64,000 bases of DNA from Prunella strophiata (taxonomy: Eukaryota; Chordata; Aves; Passeriformes; Prunellidae): NCBI GenBank assembly GCA_036583965.1, contig JAZBQD010000018.1, forward strand, positions 12,874,867-12,938,866, given 5' to 3'. The notes under the pieces were generated by a model. The model was not told the DNA's origin. It saw only the letters and a program-made list of their open reading frames with translations, and made no database searches. Positions 40,971 through 54,609 of this stretch are shown here, piece after piece. Made by a program: the position numbers and the translations under genes. Position 1 is the stretch's first letter; each line of letters starts with the position of its first letter.

Positions 40971-43900
40971 GCTGTTTTTTTTCAGCATCAGTCTCATTAC
41001 ATGGTTATGACAATGAGAAGATGATAGTAGCTCACATCCTCAGTAGCAGACAAAGGAACTTAATGTTTATAGCTTACATTAAAAGTTTTTTGACAAATCA
41101 CACAAAGCAAAAGCATATTGACAGTAGTTCTATCCAACAACTATAAGCACATGTACCTTTTGTTAAAACAATGCTTGCTTATTTTGAATACAATACCTGC
41201 TTGTAAGCCTTAAGACACAGTGCACAGAGCTCCATTATTAAGCTTAGAACTTCCTAATATCTTGCTAGATAAACTTTTCTGTAGCTTAGGGAGTTATTCT
41301 AGACAAGCATTAATACACAGACTATTGTTTTATTTGTCCTTGGTTTTCCACTTCTTATATAATTTTTCTGCTGACAAATCTTATGACTACTGCTTAGCTC
41401 TAACTGCAGTTCTGCTGTCTCTGAGGCCTGCCTTTTGCAGCTTTCCCAAAACCTTCTGATTTTAAGGGCTCCCACAATTGAGTTGATATGTTGATTTGAG
41501 CTTCATGCGGCATCCATCTCAGGACCTTTTTTCTAACAAACATGTGATTTCCACACTGGTCTGTTTCTCCACAACTCCTGTGGAGACCTGCTGAGGCTGG
41601 AACTTGAGCCAAATGTATTTCTGAGATGACTTATCAAAACATCCTTTCTGAAATCCTACTCTCAGTCCAGTTAGATTTTTTTAAAATCTATTCTGGTAAT
41701 TTATGTTGCTCAATGACAGTGTCATAACCATCCTTTTATAGCATCACCTTTGAGGGTTTTTTCTTGTCTTTAGTTGGTTGTTCTCTGTGTCATATCACCT
41801 CCTCTAAAGAATATTACAAGTGGATGATAGAATGCTTCTCGTTTCCATTCTTACTTTCTCTTCCATGTTCTCTTCTCTTCCCACCACAGGCTTATTTTCT
41901 GAAGTCGCAAGAAGCATACTATTTGTACTTCAGATGCATATATCAGTTTCTAGGATCACTTAGCTATCTTCAAGCAATCTTTTTAAATTTAAAAAAAAAA
42001 AAAAATTAGGTATTTGGGCAAAAGCCAAATTTACAGGATCAAAAAGAATCATTTTAGTAATAAGCCTAATAATCTTAATCTTGCTTTGCCTCAAGGAGGA
42101 GTATTGTTTGGAATGTAGAAATTCCCAAAGATAAGAAAAATTGTAGCTCAAAATTAACCGTGGATGTTCAAAATGACATTCTAATTTTTTATATGCTGTA
42201 TTGCCCATCTTGCTCTTATTTCAGTTTTAGGTGCCCTGGACATATGTCATCTTCCAATTGGAAATGAAATGAAGGAGGTTCATGACCTTTTAAATGGTCA
42301 CAAGAAACCATGGGGCACATGTCTGGTCATAAAATCTACTAAAAATCAAAATAAAGTAATTTCACACACGTCTTGGGCCATAGACATTTTAAATGTGTGT
42401 TTTCTGCCTTCCTAATATAAAGTGAAAGTTATTCTCTCGATACAGTCTCTCTTCCTTTTTATATTCATACATTTGAACTCAGCAGATTATGGATGCTATA
42501 GCACACATCTGGGTAACTCACATTCCTGAACAAGCATGATGGTAGCCAAGTTAAAAATTGCACTTGTATGGGAAATGAATATGGGATTTTTCTCACCTAA
42601 CTGGAGCTGTCTAAAGCTGAGTTGGTCAGACTCCTAGGAGCAGGAGGCCTCTTGGGGTCAAACAACAATCGTGGCTTAAAAATCATGGTCAGAAAATGAG
42701 ATCATGGTAAAATAATGATAATCTTTGTTTAAGGAGGAGTTTAAGGTAGTTCTCAGGCTGTGGACTTTGATGCACACATCAACTATCTTTCTAAAATTCA
42801 AACATCAACCGATAAAATTGTAGATCAAATGAGGGAAATCAATACAAAAAAAAATTATTAAAAAAAGATGGTATGATCCTAAAAGTTTGAGATGAATAGT
42901 TTAACAATATTAATTAAAATAATTTAAATATTATACCCAGCCAATCACTTGAAGCTGCCTCAGAGTCATAAACACAAGGTTCGTTTCCAAAGTGGAGTGG
43001 TCACTGACATTCCAAAAGTTTGTTTGGTATTTTATACTGTTCAGCATAGATGCTAATCTGAAATAGAGTGTGAAAAGGGAGCTGATAAAACTTTCTGACA
43101 ATTCTCATCTGTGATGGTATTGAAGGTGATGGCTGACTAATCAGGAGATCTTATGAAACAGGGAATAAGATGATGGATGAATTCAGCTTAGGAGCAAAGC
43201 AATGCATGTGTGAAACAAGATACATTGATGGGCTCTTAGCTAACTATTTGTATTCAGGATTGATATAATCTGATTGGAATAGTTTTATGGAACAGTACAG
43301 ATTACAATAAAAAGCTCCAAGTACCCCTTTCTAGCCTTCTGCTGCTCCTTTTCTCAGGCTTGATGCTTACATGTGATACAAAATAGTGTTTATTTTGTGT
43401 GCCCTGAGAGAAATCTGCAGCAAATGTGAGTTTGTGTTAGCTTTTGGCTTGAGGTCCTGTGCTCTTAGTACAAACGAAAAGGATTATATTTTTAGTTTTG
43501 ATTGTCTTATGTGGATCTGGTGTTAGGTACAATAGCAGCTGTTTTCTGTGGTTTGTATGATGTGTTGGCTAGAAACATGGTCTGTAAAAGGAAGGCAAAC
43601 AGAGAATGTTTTCATCTCCTGCTGTGATTCAAGTGTGTGTGATTTCTCACTTAATCCTACTTCTCAAAATCCATAAAAGTATTGTTTGTATGCTTTTTAA
43701 GCAAGGGAATAACAGTTCAGAGTTTTCGTTCACTTGACAGGTAAAGTCATGGAGAGTGCATGCAAATGTTATCTTTTAATTGGCTATTTTCTAAGTAAGT
43801 CCATACCCTCCTCACTGCCTGCAAGCAGCTGGATTTCCCTGATGATTCCCAGGGACATTCCATTTCCTTTCTCCCCGACCTCTTGGAAGTGTACAACACA

Positions 43901-44640
43901 TAACAACTGTCTTCAGTTTAGCTTCCCAGCAGTATTTAGGTGTAATACCTCAGGTGCAAAGTGTGTGACACACTCAGTTTTGCTGATTGTGATTAAACCT
44001 TACTGTGTTTCATTAGCGTGTCCTGAATTAGTTTGCAGTTCAGCAGTGCATTGTTTTGCAATCTGCTACAGGTGGTTGTAACTGGCATTTGATACTATTG
44101 TTGGTAATGTGAAGGCATGGAGATCTTTTTAAATTCAAATTCCTCCAAGTTTTTTGGTGACCTGAGACAAATCCTGTCACTGACTTATTGCTAAAACATC
44201 ACTAATATTGCATAATAGGGTTTTTCCTTTTTCATTTTTATGCTTAACATTAGCTTACGACACATTTTTTAACTGTGAACTTTGGTAATCTTCTGTCTTT
44301 TACACCATTAAGTATTATTTATGTTGACATGTTTAGACATTCTAGTTATTATACCATCTTTAGATCAGTTTTTCCTGACTATTCCTGCTGTCTCAAAGGA
44401 ATATGCGTGCTCTTAAAAACATCTGAAATATAAACCATATGTACAAATACTTTTAATTTGCATGCACATGACCTTTTTTGCTTATGCTCCAGCCCTTATT
44501 GAATTCTCAGTTATGAGAATAGAAATTGGAATATTTAAAAGTTCTTAAAGCAGAATGTGATGATGTGTTTATATCAAAATAGGTAAAGTACACTCACTAA
44601 TATTCATAATTATTGCCGTTTTAACATTGTGTATACAAGT

Positions 44641-44694
44641 TCAACTAGAGAATTCTTTATTGCACTGAAGTATTCAACTAGAGAATTCCTTATT
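44641..44694 (+). repeat. 21-bp direct repeat, 33-bp period
   Basis: TCAACTAGAGAATTCTTTAT and TCAACTAGAGAATTCCTTAT start at 44641 and 44674 and differ at one base. The pattern indicates a local duplication. Confidence 0.9.
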
Positions 44695-45315
44695 TAACTA
44701 GGAAAGTACATGAAATTTAAGTAGCTGTTCATGTTCTTAAGTGACTAAATTATGATTCATAATTAATAATAAAAAATAGCATTTCAATTCAGAATTATTG
44801 TGTATCATTGAAATGCTTACTGGCGAAGAATAAAAAGGTTCTGTCAAGTTCTACCCCTTTTGGCGTCAGGTAAATTTTGATTTATCCAAATTTGTCTATC
44901 CCCCTCCTAGCCTAGTCTTTGATGTAGGTTTTGGGGGGGCATCTGCTGGGAAACCAGTGGTTTTTTTTGTGAATGAATTGGTAAGGACTGTTTTTCTCCT
45001 TGATAAATGGTTTCTATTTTTTAAATCTTACAGCTCAAGGACACTTTGGTTGATCAATGAAGGCAGCTCAAACAGTTCAGCAGATAATTGTGTTTGTTGT
45101 TTTCTTTGGGATATGGTTCTTTGATTAATTTGAGTTAGATATGTATTAAAGGTAAAATGGCCTCTAAGAAGATGGGACCTAATTTTTAAGAAAACCATAG
45201 CCAGTTGTCCGAAGAGGAAGAATGGTGAGGCAGTGAGTGAGACTAGGTTGAGAGTGGGGAACAGCATTTTTTGGCTGTTCTCAAACCCAAAAATGACAGA
45301 TGAGAGCGTAATGAT

Positions 45316-45376
45316 CTACACTGTATATCTGTATATCTACACTGTATATCTGGGAAATACACCAGATATTTCCCAG
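45316..45376 (+). repeat. 21-bp tandem repeat running into a 10-bp-stem hairpin
   Basis: CTACACTGTATATCTG begins at 45316 and again at 45337. Directly after, CTGGGAAATA (45350-45359) pairs perfectly with TATTTCCCAG (45367-45376) around a 7-base loop. Confidence 0.85.
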
Positions 45377-46059
45377 CTGACCTAAGTGAATAAAGTTTGG
45401 GTTTAGTTAAACCCTTGCATCTTGCCTTTGTATCTCTGTTGGGGAAATAGAAATTTTACTCAGTGATCAGGATGTCCTACTGACAATAATGCAAGTATTG
45501 GCTAGTTCAGTCAATTTTGTGTTGGTGACACACAAAGTAACTAAGCAAGGTTTGAGTGTAGCAGTTTCCAGCAGCTGGCATATTTATGGAGAAAACCAAC
45601 AATGAAACACTGAACACATTTCTGTTTCCTGAATATTAGAGTACATTGATAAGCGGGCAAGCAGAGAAATCTTAAGGGTGGAAGAAATGTCTTAAAATGG
45701 AAGACCTGAAGAGCTCCACTTGTTATGTTTATTAAAAAGTCTAGTTATAGTCTGTAAGTATCTTTAAATTCAGAATATACTGGACAAGTAGAGACTTTGT
45801 GATATGTCAGAGAGAAGCTTAGTAAGATCTCTTTGATAACACATCCGTAAATTCATAACCAAACTGGAATACATATATTTTTTAGAATGAGGGTAAGAGT
45901 TATCAGAAAAAAAGCTTCCAAGAAAAGTAGCAGATTGTCCATACTCAGGAGTCAGATGCCTTTCTGTAAAGCAGCATTGGCCAAATACTGCTTGTCCTGT
46001 AAACAAGTATGGATAGTTGGACTCAAAATCGTATAATGCAAAGGCATTTAACCTCTTGT

Positions 46060-46115
46060 CACACAAGCTCAAGGCTAGATGAGATGACCTAAGGGTCCCC
46101 CTGGTCCTTGAGGCC
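46060..46115 (+). mobile_element. Possible old CR1/L2-type LINE tail
   Basis: GGCTAGATGAGATGACCTAA then GGGTCCCCCTGGTCCTTGAG resembles the tail phrase CTAGATGACCT...GGTCCCTTCCAGCCC. The likeness is short, and the 5' limit cannot be seen. Confidence 0.4.
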
Positions 46116-49100
46116 CAATATGAAAAATACCAGTAATGAAAACCAGATAGTCATCTTGAAAATAAGATTTATGGGAAAACAAACATCATACTTGGCAAGG
46201 ATGCTACCAAACATGATTCAGTAACACAAAAAATTGTATTCACAGGAATACAAATACTTGGTTATATGTGGGTAAGAAAATAGTGTAAGAAATCACAAAG
46301 AAAAACACTGTTTTTCATAATGAAAGGTGTGAAATGTTTGAAGCAACACTATTTAAAATATGAAAGCACATTAGATAGTAGATAGGAGTAAAAAGCACCT
46401 CTTGTCTTCTTAAATGTAGGACTGTAAATAGTCACATTGTAATTCTTTCTTTAGAAGACTTCAATCTTTTTATTTAAAATCATTAGCAATTTTCCAAAAT
46501 TTATATATTCTTGAACATGAGTGGCATAGTCCAGGAGAAATTCTGCCTTCTGTAGAGGAGCAGTGAGCATTCTGCTTTCTTCTGTTGGGTGCAATGGGGC
46601 CTCTTCTGGAAGCAGAGGCAAGATGAGCCAGTGTTTCAATGTCTGGCACAGAGCAAAAGTGAGAACTAAAAAATAAAACTGAACACCACAGTGTCTGGAC
46701 ATATTTGACAGAGTAGATGATAAGAGTCAGTGTGTTTTCTCAGTTATTTTTCAACAAACCATTTTTCTTTGTTATGTTTCAAAGGAAGCAAGCAAGCTTG
46801 GTCCAAAGATTTACTGTACTCAGTTCTTGGTAAAAATGTGAAATTACTTGTTTTGAGGTATTCCTATATTTGAGAGTACTTGAAAAAATAATATCAAATG
46901 AGTTTTGTAGTGTTTTTTTAAGAAGGGCTTTTAGCTTCTGTAATTGTAGCACATGTTACAACAACCACTTTGGGCCAAAAAACAGGTGATCATACCTTGG
47001 AAAAAGTGAAAACAAAAACTACTTTACCCCAATTCTTGCCCCAGTTTGGATCCCCTTTTTAAATGAACACTGACTTGAAAACCATACACATGATTCATTG
47101 TTCAATATGATTTGAAAACTTTGCAGCCATCAGTGATTTCGTTCTTCATTTTTACTCCTATAATCTCATCCATTATTTTTGCTCATTGGAATTTTTCTTT
47201 CTCTACTTTTCATTTTTCCTTCTCCATCTAAATAAATATTTTCTATTGGTGAACTAATATCTGATTTTACTCTGGAAAAAGAGGTGCTGCAAATAAAATA
47301 TGTTCTGGAACTTCAGGATATGAAAGCTTTTCAGCTCATCCTTCCTTAGAAGCTATAGTGAAACTGTGTTGAGCAGTGTAAATTTATGGTCTCACAGCTA
47401 CATCTAGCTCAGCTTAGTTTAGAGTTCCTCTTTTCCCCTTGGCATTTACCCACAGGGGAGGGAATACAGTGTGTAATCATTATTCCCTGTTAATTTTGTG
47501 ATATAAAATAACTGAGAAATTTCAAATAATTTCTTTTTTTCTTCTTCTTTATTCTGTAGTTAACTGTGCCCAGTGCAGTGTAACACAGTAGAATCACCTC
47601 ATCCTTAGAAGCAGTTGTCAGAAAAATATGGGCCTGCCTGGTAGAATGTATTAGCCCAATACATTGTCTCCATTTTATTATGAAGCTGCTGGGGAAGCTG
47701 TGATATACAGCACTGTCATTACAGATCTATTGTTAGAAGGGCTCTACAGTCTTCTGTGCACTGCCATTAATTTATAGCAGTAAACAATATGTAGCCCTCC
47801 AACTGCAGCAAAGCAGAATCTTTTAATGAGGTGGATGTTATTACCACAATAAATCAGTGCATTCGTGTAATGTATAATTCAATGTGTGTATTCCCACTGT
47901 AACTTCTCTGAGTAAGCTGATAGTGTATCATTGTCAGTGCACAGCTCCACAGTTCTTTTATTTTTTTTTTCCCCTAAGCTTTTTTCATTTGGGGACTTTT
48001 TTTTATTTGCTTGCAAATAAATGTGACATGTCTTGATAGTTGTCCTGTTGCAGGCTTCAGAAACCAACTGTAACAATAACAGCTAAAATCAATACTGTGG
48101 ATTCTGGCTATACAGATCTCTGCATGATACCTTTTTTTTATTTTTTGAAAAGAGAATGGAATCAATTCTAATTTGGTTTAGCTTTATATTCAAGGAATGT
48201 AATTCTATAACTATTGATTTGGCTATGCTCATTTGGAGAGTAATAATAGAGGCAGATAAAGAGAATGCATAAAATGTTACAGAACCATACAGCACAACAC
48301 TGTTCCTATTTTTAATTTGTATAATTTGTCTACAAATGACCTTCTTTTTTCTTTTTCTCCCTCAAGTATATCTAAGCCTTTAGGGAAAATCAGTACAGAT
48401 GGAGATTTCAAAATGGTTCTTGTAACAAAGAGACTTCTTGGAGTCAGTTTCATACTTCCCTGGAATAAATTTGCTCAATCAGATAAAAATCCTTTTATAC
48501 AGGAACAATTTCTTTTAAAGGGTTATATTTCAAATTAGTGAACTGCAAAAACAGTAATTAACCTAAGATGTTTTTCTTTATCCTACTGCAATGTGAAAGC
48601 TGCTCTAAGTAAAAAAAAAAAAATGTAAGATTAGATTTTAGGTCATTCAAAGATCTAATCTGTCCTAGAAGAGAAAACACTTTGAAGTTTGCACGCCAAA
48701 TTTCACGTGAGCTGCAAAGAAGAATTATTATTTGAATAATCATAATCTCAATAGCAGAGAGAGTTTTTTACTTTAACTCTGCTTGAATTAAAGATGAGGT
48801 TACTGATACTTTGTTCAAGGACTTTTAGTTTTTCCTCACTTTGTAGTGTATTCTTATATTTATTCTTGAAGAAGAGAGAGAAGGAAATACTGTTTCATGT
48901 GTATTCTTTGCTTATATTTGAATGCACCCATTGTCCATACAGATGAACATAATTTACATTAATAAAATACAAACAGTGTGCTAAATCTGTTTACAAAATT
49001 GTATTGCATACATATTTTGCATATATATCCATAGATATTTTAGAACTCTTATAGCATTTTACATGTGGAATTGCTAAATTCACTTTTGGGTTTCTCAGTG

Positions 49101-49895
49101 ATTTGTGTGACCTATACTCATGTTTTTTCAAATCATTTATACAAAAGTCTGCTGAGGAAATGCACAGCTATAGATAGCAAAATATTATGTTTCCTACTTT
49201 TAAATAAATCCATGGGTGTTTCTATTCTAGGTAAGCACTGAACAAAGAATAATAGTATTGGTTGAAGTGTGATAGACATTTTTAGTCATACATACGTTAT
49301 TTCTTTTACATCAATGTTTTATATAGAAATTCTGATCTTTCATTTGTCTATTTCAAAGGTTAAAATTCTATGAATTAAGTAACACTTGGCTTGAGGTGGA
49401 AAGCATAGAAACAAGAATAGTAGTATCAAAATTCCAAGTCCATTGTTTATATTCTGCCACCCCATCAATCACTACTTTTTTCTCTAAAAAATATCCAAAA
49501 AAATATTTTTCAATGTTGCTTGCTATTTGCTTAATAGTGTATCCAACACTGCACACATATCCACAGGCACCCAAGTTAAACAACACTTTGTCCCAGACAT
49601 GCCACTGTGAATTGGATGGAGTCAGTGACTTGAATCAGCAGTAAATGGAGCCTGTAGTAATGCAGAGGAGTTTTTTCCAAGCAGCCATGTGTGTGTGCAT
49701 GGAATCCTGGTTCCAAGTACACAGATCTCCTCAGGTGCTTACAGGAGCCAACATCTGCTTTTGCAAAGCACCGAACCCAGTCTTCTCCATGCATGCCAAT
49801 AATTCTGGTTACCAAAACCAGCAAGGGGAGTATGATGTGATAGTATTCACGTTGATATTATTTGCTTAATGAGTTTATTTTTACCAATCTCACAG

Positions 49896-50036
49896 CCTAT
49901 TGGAGCTTTGAACCCAAAGAGAGCAGCGTTCTTTGCCGAGAGATACGAATCATGGGAAGACGATCAGGTCCCAAAATTTCACTATGGCACTCATTATTCA
50001 ACAGCAAGTTTTGCACTTACCTGGTTGTTAAGGATT
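49896..50036 (+). CDS. LRBA: LRBA exon: BEACH domain, PIGALNPKR block
   Basis: 141 bases, phase 0 at both ends, window residues 151-197. It encodes [20 protein letters not shown], then [20 protein letters not shown] and LTWLLRI. PIGALNxxR and HYGTHYS are strongly conserved BEACH motifs on the groove facing the PH domain. [19 protein letters not shown] is LRBA-type. Human LRBA as recalled reads ASFVLAWLLRI; the A and T changes here are mild. Acceptor is TTACCAATCTCACAG and donor is GATT/GTAAGT. Skipping this exon alone would preserve frame but remove core structure. Confidence 0.97.
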
Positions 50037-51215
50037 GTAAGTATATCTTTTTAAAATGGTTTTCCTTTAAATGATAATGGAAGCAACAAAAATCTAAACT
50101 AAAACTGAAGGGTATATGAGAGTACTGAAATTTTTTAGTAATTGCAATCAGTAGCATAGGAGAAATGTGCTCCAAAGTTCAAGCAGAAAGTTTCAGTTTT
50201 TCTGGTACAGCCTTTTCAAATCAGTAAAGCTTTTTCTCCTTAAAAATTGCTTTTTAGTTTACTTATTTCTTTAAACATGGTTAACTTCCCTTCCTTGCAT
50301 ATTTTCTTACTGGACCAAGTACCAAGCATTTGTGGTTCTTAATTAATATATTTAATTTTCCCCTCCTAATGAGTGAGAGTTGATTTCTGATGATCATGAA
50401 ATTCTGTGATCTAAATAATTAATTTTAAAAAATCTGCTACAATGTATATAGAAGTAACTTTGAGCTACTACATATTGATAATGTATTGGTTAAACAATGC
50501 ATTTTTCAATAAAATTGAAAGGTGATTTATCTCCTAGGAAGTAATTTCTTTGGGAAAGCATTAGCAGCACATCATTAATTAAAGCTTGTTAGAATGTACA
50601 AGCATACATAAATCCTTGAAGTAATTTACAGTGCTTAGCTAATTCCAAGCAATTATCCACTAATATGTGCTTAAGTGTTCTTTAACTAAGAGGAGGCTTT
50701 TAAATCTTCCAAACATTTTTCTAAATCATAAATTATATATGATACAATAGCAGTCCTGAAGCTCTCAGTATTGAATGCTACCTTTCAGATTAACAATCAC
50801 CTTGAACAAAGTAAAACACGTTATTTTTGTTACATGCTAGTTTAGTAAATATCTAAGCCATCTGAGCTTGCTCATGTTGTTGAGAGCAATTTGTATCACA
50901 ACTGACACAAACTGTAGTTTCTACTTCAGCCTTTTGAGTATTTTCTTTTGGTTTTATTTGCTTTTCTTTATCTATGTTTGCATGGATTAAGATTAAAAAG
51001 CATTTTATTGAACAAACAAGGATCAGTTTGTATTTCTCATTCTTAAATAATAGAATTAACCCTTTGCTATTAATCATGTGTCTGCCTGAAAAATAGCATC
51101 ATTCACAACCAGAACCCAAAAGAATAATTAATTCCTTGTTTTACCCTGAAATTTCTGAAGAGATGCATTGTTTTTTTTTTTTTTTTTTTAAATTAATCTT
51201 TTTATATGTATTTAG
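50037..51215 (+). other. LRBA intron (1,179 bp)
   Basis: Strong GTAAGT donor. A T19 run (51171-51189) sits 26 bases before the TATTTAG acceptor and may lengthen the polypyrimidine tract. No gene or mobile element is seen. Confidence 0.9.
51171..51189 (+). repeat. Poly-T run (T19) next to a splice acceptor
   Basis: Nineteen T residues end 26 bases upstream of the exon at 51216. The run is likely length-polymorphic. Confidence 0.9.
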
Positions 51216-51335
51216 GAACCCTTCACAACACTTTTCCTAAATCTGCAAGGTGGGAAGTTTGATCATGCAGATAGGACTTTCTCGTCTATTTCAAGAGCGT
51301 GGCGCAACAGTCAGCGTGACACTTCTGACATCAAG
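51216..51335 (+). CDS. LRBA: LRBA exon: BEACH domain, KFDHADR block
   Basis: 120 bases, phase 0 at both ends, window residues 198-237. It encodes [20 protein letters not shown], then [20 protein letters not shown]. GGKFDHxDRxFxSxxxxW is a hallmark BEACH stretch, and every hallmark residue is present. [20 protein letters not shown] is LRBA-type. Human LRBA as recalled has TTYFLN where this has TTLFLN. Acceptor is GTATTTAG and donor is CAAG/GTAAAA. A 96-codon antisense frame across it is a shadow. Confidence 0.97.
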
Positions 51336-54300
51336 GTAAAACATTTCCTGAAAGGTGTTAACATATTTTATACTGCCTCTGCCTTTACTGCAGCTGGGAG
51401 TGTAGGATGGAAGGAAGAAGACTGGGAGCCATCCCACCATTTGGAAAAAGATGCAAGGGAGATGACATGTGCTTTTACTTACATGAGAATATTTCAGTGA
51501 ATTCTTCTGTAAAACTATAGCAAACATTTTTAGCCCTGAGACTGAAATATTTTGAACTGGTGAGAAAAACAAAGAAAACAAAGATGCTAGCAGTGGTGGG
51601 AAAGATCAGATCCAAAAAGGTAGATTAATATCAGAGTTGGATTTTTTTAATGGTAAGGAAGGATGAAAAAGTGTAATTTGGAGAAAATCAGGGTCTAGCT
51701 CAAGGATGTCACGCAACCAGCGAGAGACCCAAGTGACACAAAATCATTCACTCATATTTATGGTGAGCAGACAGTTTAGGAAAGCGTTGATTTGCAAATT
51801 ATTGGATTGCAAAAATTATCAACTGACAGTGTTGAAAAAGGGATGTCTTGCATCTGTGAGAATCAAAGGCAATCAGTGACTAGTGGAATTAATTCCACTT
51901 AGAAAAATATATAATGTCTATATGAAATTGGGAAAGAAGAGTTTAGAAATTACAAACACACTAGATTTTTTTCACATTTAATTGGTCATTATGGGTTTAA
52001 TTTCCTTGTAACCTGCAAGATTGGCACATGGAATTTCAGAGTGCATTTTGGGTTTTTTTTTGAGAAATGGAGAAGGAGAAACAGATCAGTAGTGGACAAA
52101 TCAAGTATTTATTATGGAAAAAAAAAAAGAGCCAAGAAATTATGAGGTGAGTTTAACTACAATTCACAGAAAAATACTTAGGCAAGTAATCAGACTGTGT
52201 TTAAGTGCCAGGAAGATAGCTTGGAGACAAGTAAATGAAACACATATTTATCAAGAAGAGATTATGTCAAAGCAATCACAGTTACCAATGAGAAAAGGTA
52301 ACAGACCTTATGAACAGAGAAGAAGCAGATGATGATCTTAGTTTTTACATTGTCTTATGAGTGAGCTGGGATTACTCTGTCTAAAAGAATCCACTGTATT
52401 TGGAGAATAGCTACCAGCAGTTCATTATTAAAATTGAAAGATGTACTGAGCAGAATTCTTCTTGATAATAACAGGTTAGGCCTCAATTTCCATTGCTATT
52501 AGATTGGGAGGTACTGGAAGTGTAGTGAAATGGGTAGTGTTTCTTGCAGAAGGGAAAAATTATTTTAGAATAGTGTTAGGTGAAGTTTATTAGGGAAAAG
52601 TAATTGTAATTTTCGTGCAGGTTCTCATACAGTTATAACACAAGGAACAATCTACTGTGGGGAAAAACAAAAAGATTTAGGGTTCTAGTACATCACCAGT
52701 GCATGTGAATTAGCAGTATTATAACAATAGTCAGTAACATTTCATGGAAGATACATCAACGGGAAATAATGTAACTTTCAAAATGTATGACAAAAATCTT
52801 CACTTTAGCTCAGCTTTAATTTGGTCTGAGCTGGAATACACCCATAGTTGTAGGCTAGTTGGAGAGAATCCACACTGGAACAATGATGGCAATGCAAGGC
52901 CTTGAAAATAAAATGCAGGGAAAGAGTGAGTAGCTATGCTTATTTTTCTTCTAAAGCAGAGCAGATTGAGGAGGAGCTTGTGTCCTTCTATTACATGGAG
53001 ACTGCTGTAAGAAAAAAAGGAAAAGCATCTCTGCTGCCCATACTGGATATGATAGGAATTAATGGTCTTAAATATCAGGTAGATTTTGGTTAGAATCAAA
53101 GTAACCTTCCTAACAGAAAAATAAAAGCAATGAATGTTTCCCTGGCAGTCAGTGTAGGGAGGGGTTTTCTGAAATGCTTAGGTAACTTTTGGAAATCATA
53201 TATGTGCAAGCTGGTACTGCCTTTAGAGGCATCCTTACTGTAAAGGATGATCTCTTGGAGTTGCTTACAGCTTCCTGAGATTGTGAACTGCTGTGAATTA
53301 CATGATGCCGCTGTCAAGCATCTGAGTGAGTATTAACTACAGGAGTCTATTAGTGAGATTGGATGAGCAACCAGGGAGGGGGATGAGATTGAGATTTCCC
53401 TAGGATATGTTTAAAGAATTAGAAAGGAAAATGTTTGAATGTTTCTATCTTCACTGGAAATACATGTATTCCCAATATTTCATTACAGCTGTAACAACCA
53501 AGTTTCCTGATACTTGGTGTTCTACCTTACAAGTGTTTGTGAAATACGTGGCTAAATGCAGAATTGCAACATTTTAGCCTCCTATTGCTTGAATGTATTT
53601 TGTTGACTCATGTGTGGAACACTTGGATTGTGCTCCTGTAGTTATCAGCAAGTAGGGGGCACAAAGGAAAAAGAAGGGTTTGTTCCTCTTGCAGCTGAAA
53701 AAAATTGTGATGCTTAGAATCATTGAGCTGATTACAAGAAATTATTTCTCCTTGCTTCTCGTGTGGAAAGAATGAATGCAGTTACTGATGCTGCTGTCCT
53801 AAGATTATTTTTAATCTTAGCTGGAAGCACTCTATGTTACATGGAGGACTAACAGGAGCTGACTTTGGAAAGAGCTCTTGCTAGCTGGTATCACTTCAGC
53901 ACAGAAAGCTGAAGCATATGTGTGGTCACAACCAATCTGTGTCAATATCCTGGGAAAGCCTCAAATCGATGATCAAAGCACAAAACCAGTGCTTCTTTGT
54001 AGAATAACCTTTGCTTGAACTTCACAAATTTTGATTTCAAGAGATGATATGTGGCATAAAATTCAATTTCCTAGTTCTCCCTATCCATTTACTTGAGCAA
54101 TGCAAATTAAAAATCTTTTGGAAGTTTACTAGTGTCTCCCTACCACTCAGGCATTATTTACTGATTAGCTCAGGACTGGTGCCTTTAAATGATTAACTAT
54201 ATGTTTTTAAGTTAAATATTCTGCACTAAAAAATACTGAATATATTTCAATTCCATGAGACTACCACTTGGTACTTTAAAAGTACTGTATAGGCATGACC

Positions 54301-54567
54301 ATTAACTCAGTTATGTCTTAATTTACATTATTGGTGTAAACAATCCTGGTTAGTTTTGTTAATACCGCAGAAAAAGCAAACCTGGTAGCCTGGCAGTATT
54401 TGCCTGCACATGTTCAGAAGCACTTGTTCCTTCTGGTTTGGCAGCTAACCTGTTGCACTAAGTCTATTTCTCATTGTATTTACAACAGCATAATTGTAAC
54501 CCATGTTACACTTTGCATATGTTTTCTCTTTTTCCACTGAAGTTTGCTGATTGTTTTCAGGATTTTT

Positions 54568-54609
54568 TTTTTGTTTGTTTTGTGTTGTTTTGTTTTGTTT
54601 TTTTTTGTT
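54568..54609 (+). repeat. T/G-rich low-complexity run
   Basis: T runs broken by single G residues (TTTGTTTGTTTTGTGTTG type). Confidence 0.8.
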
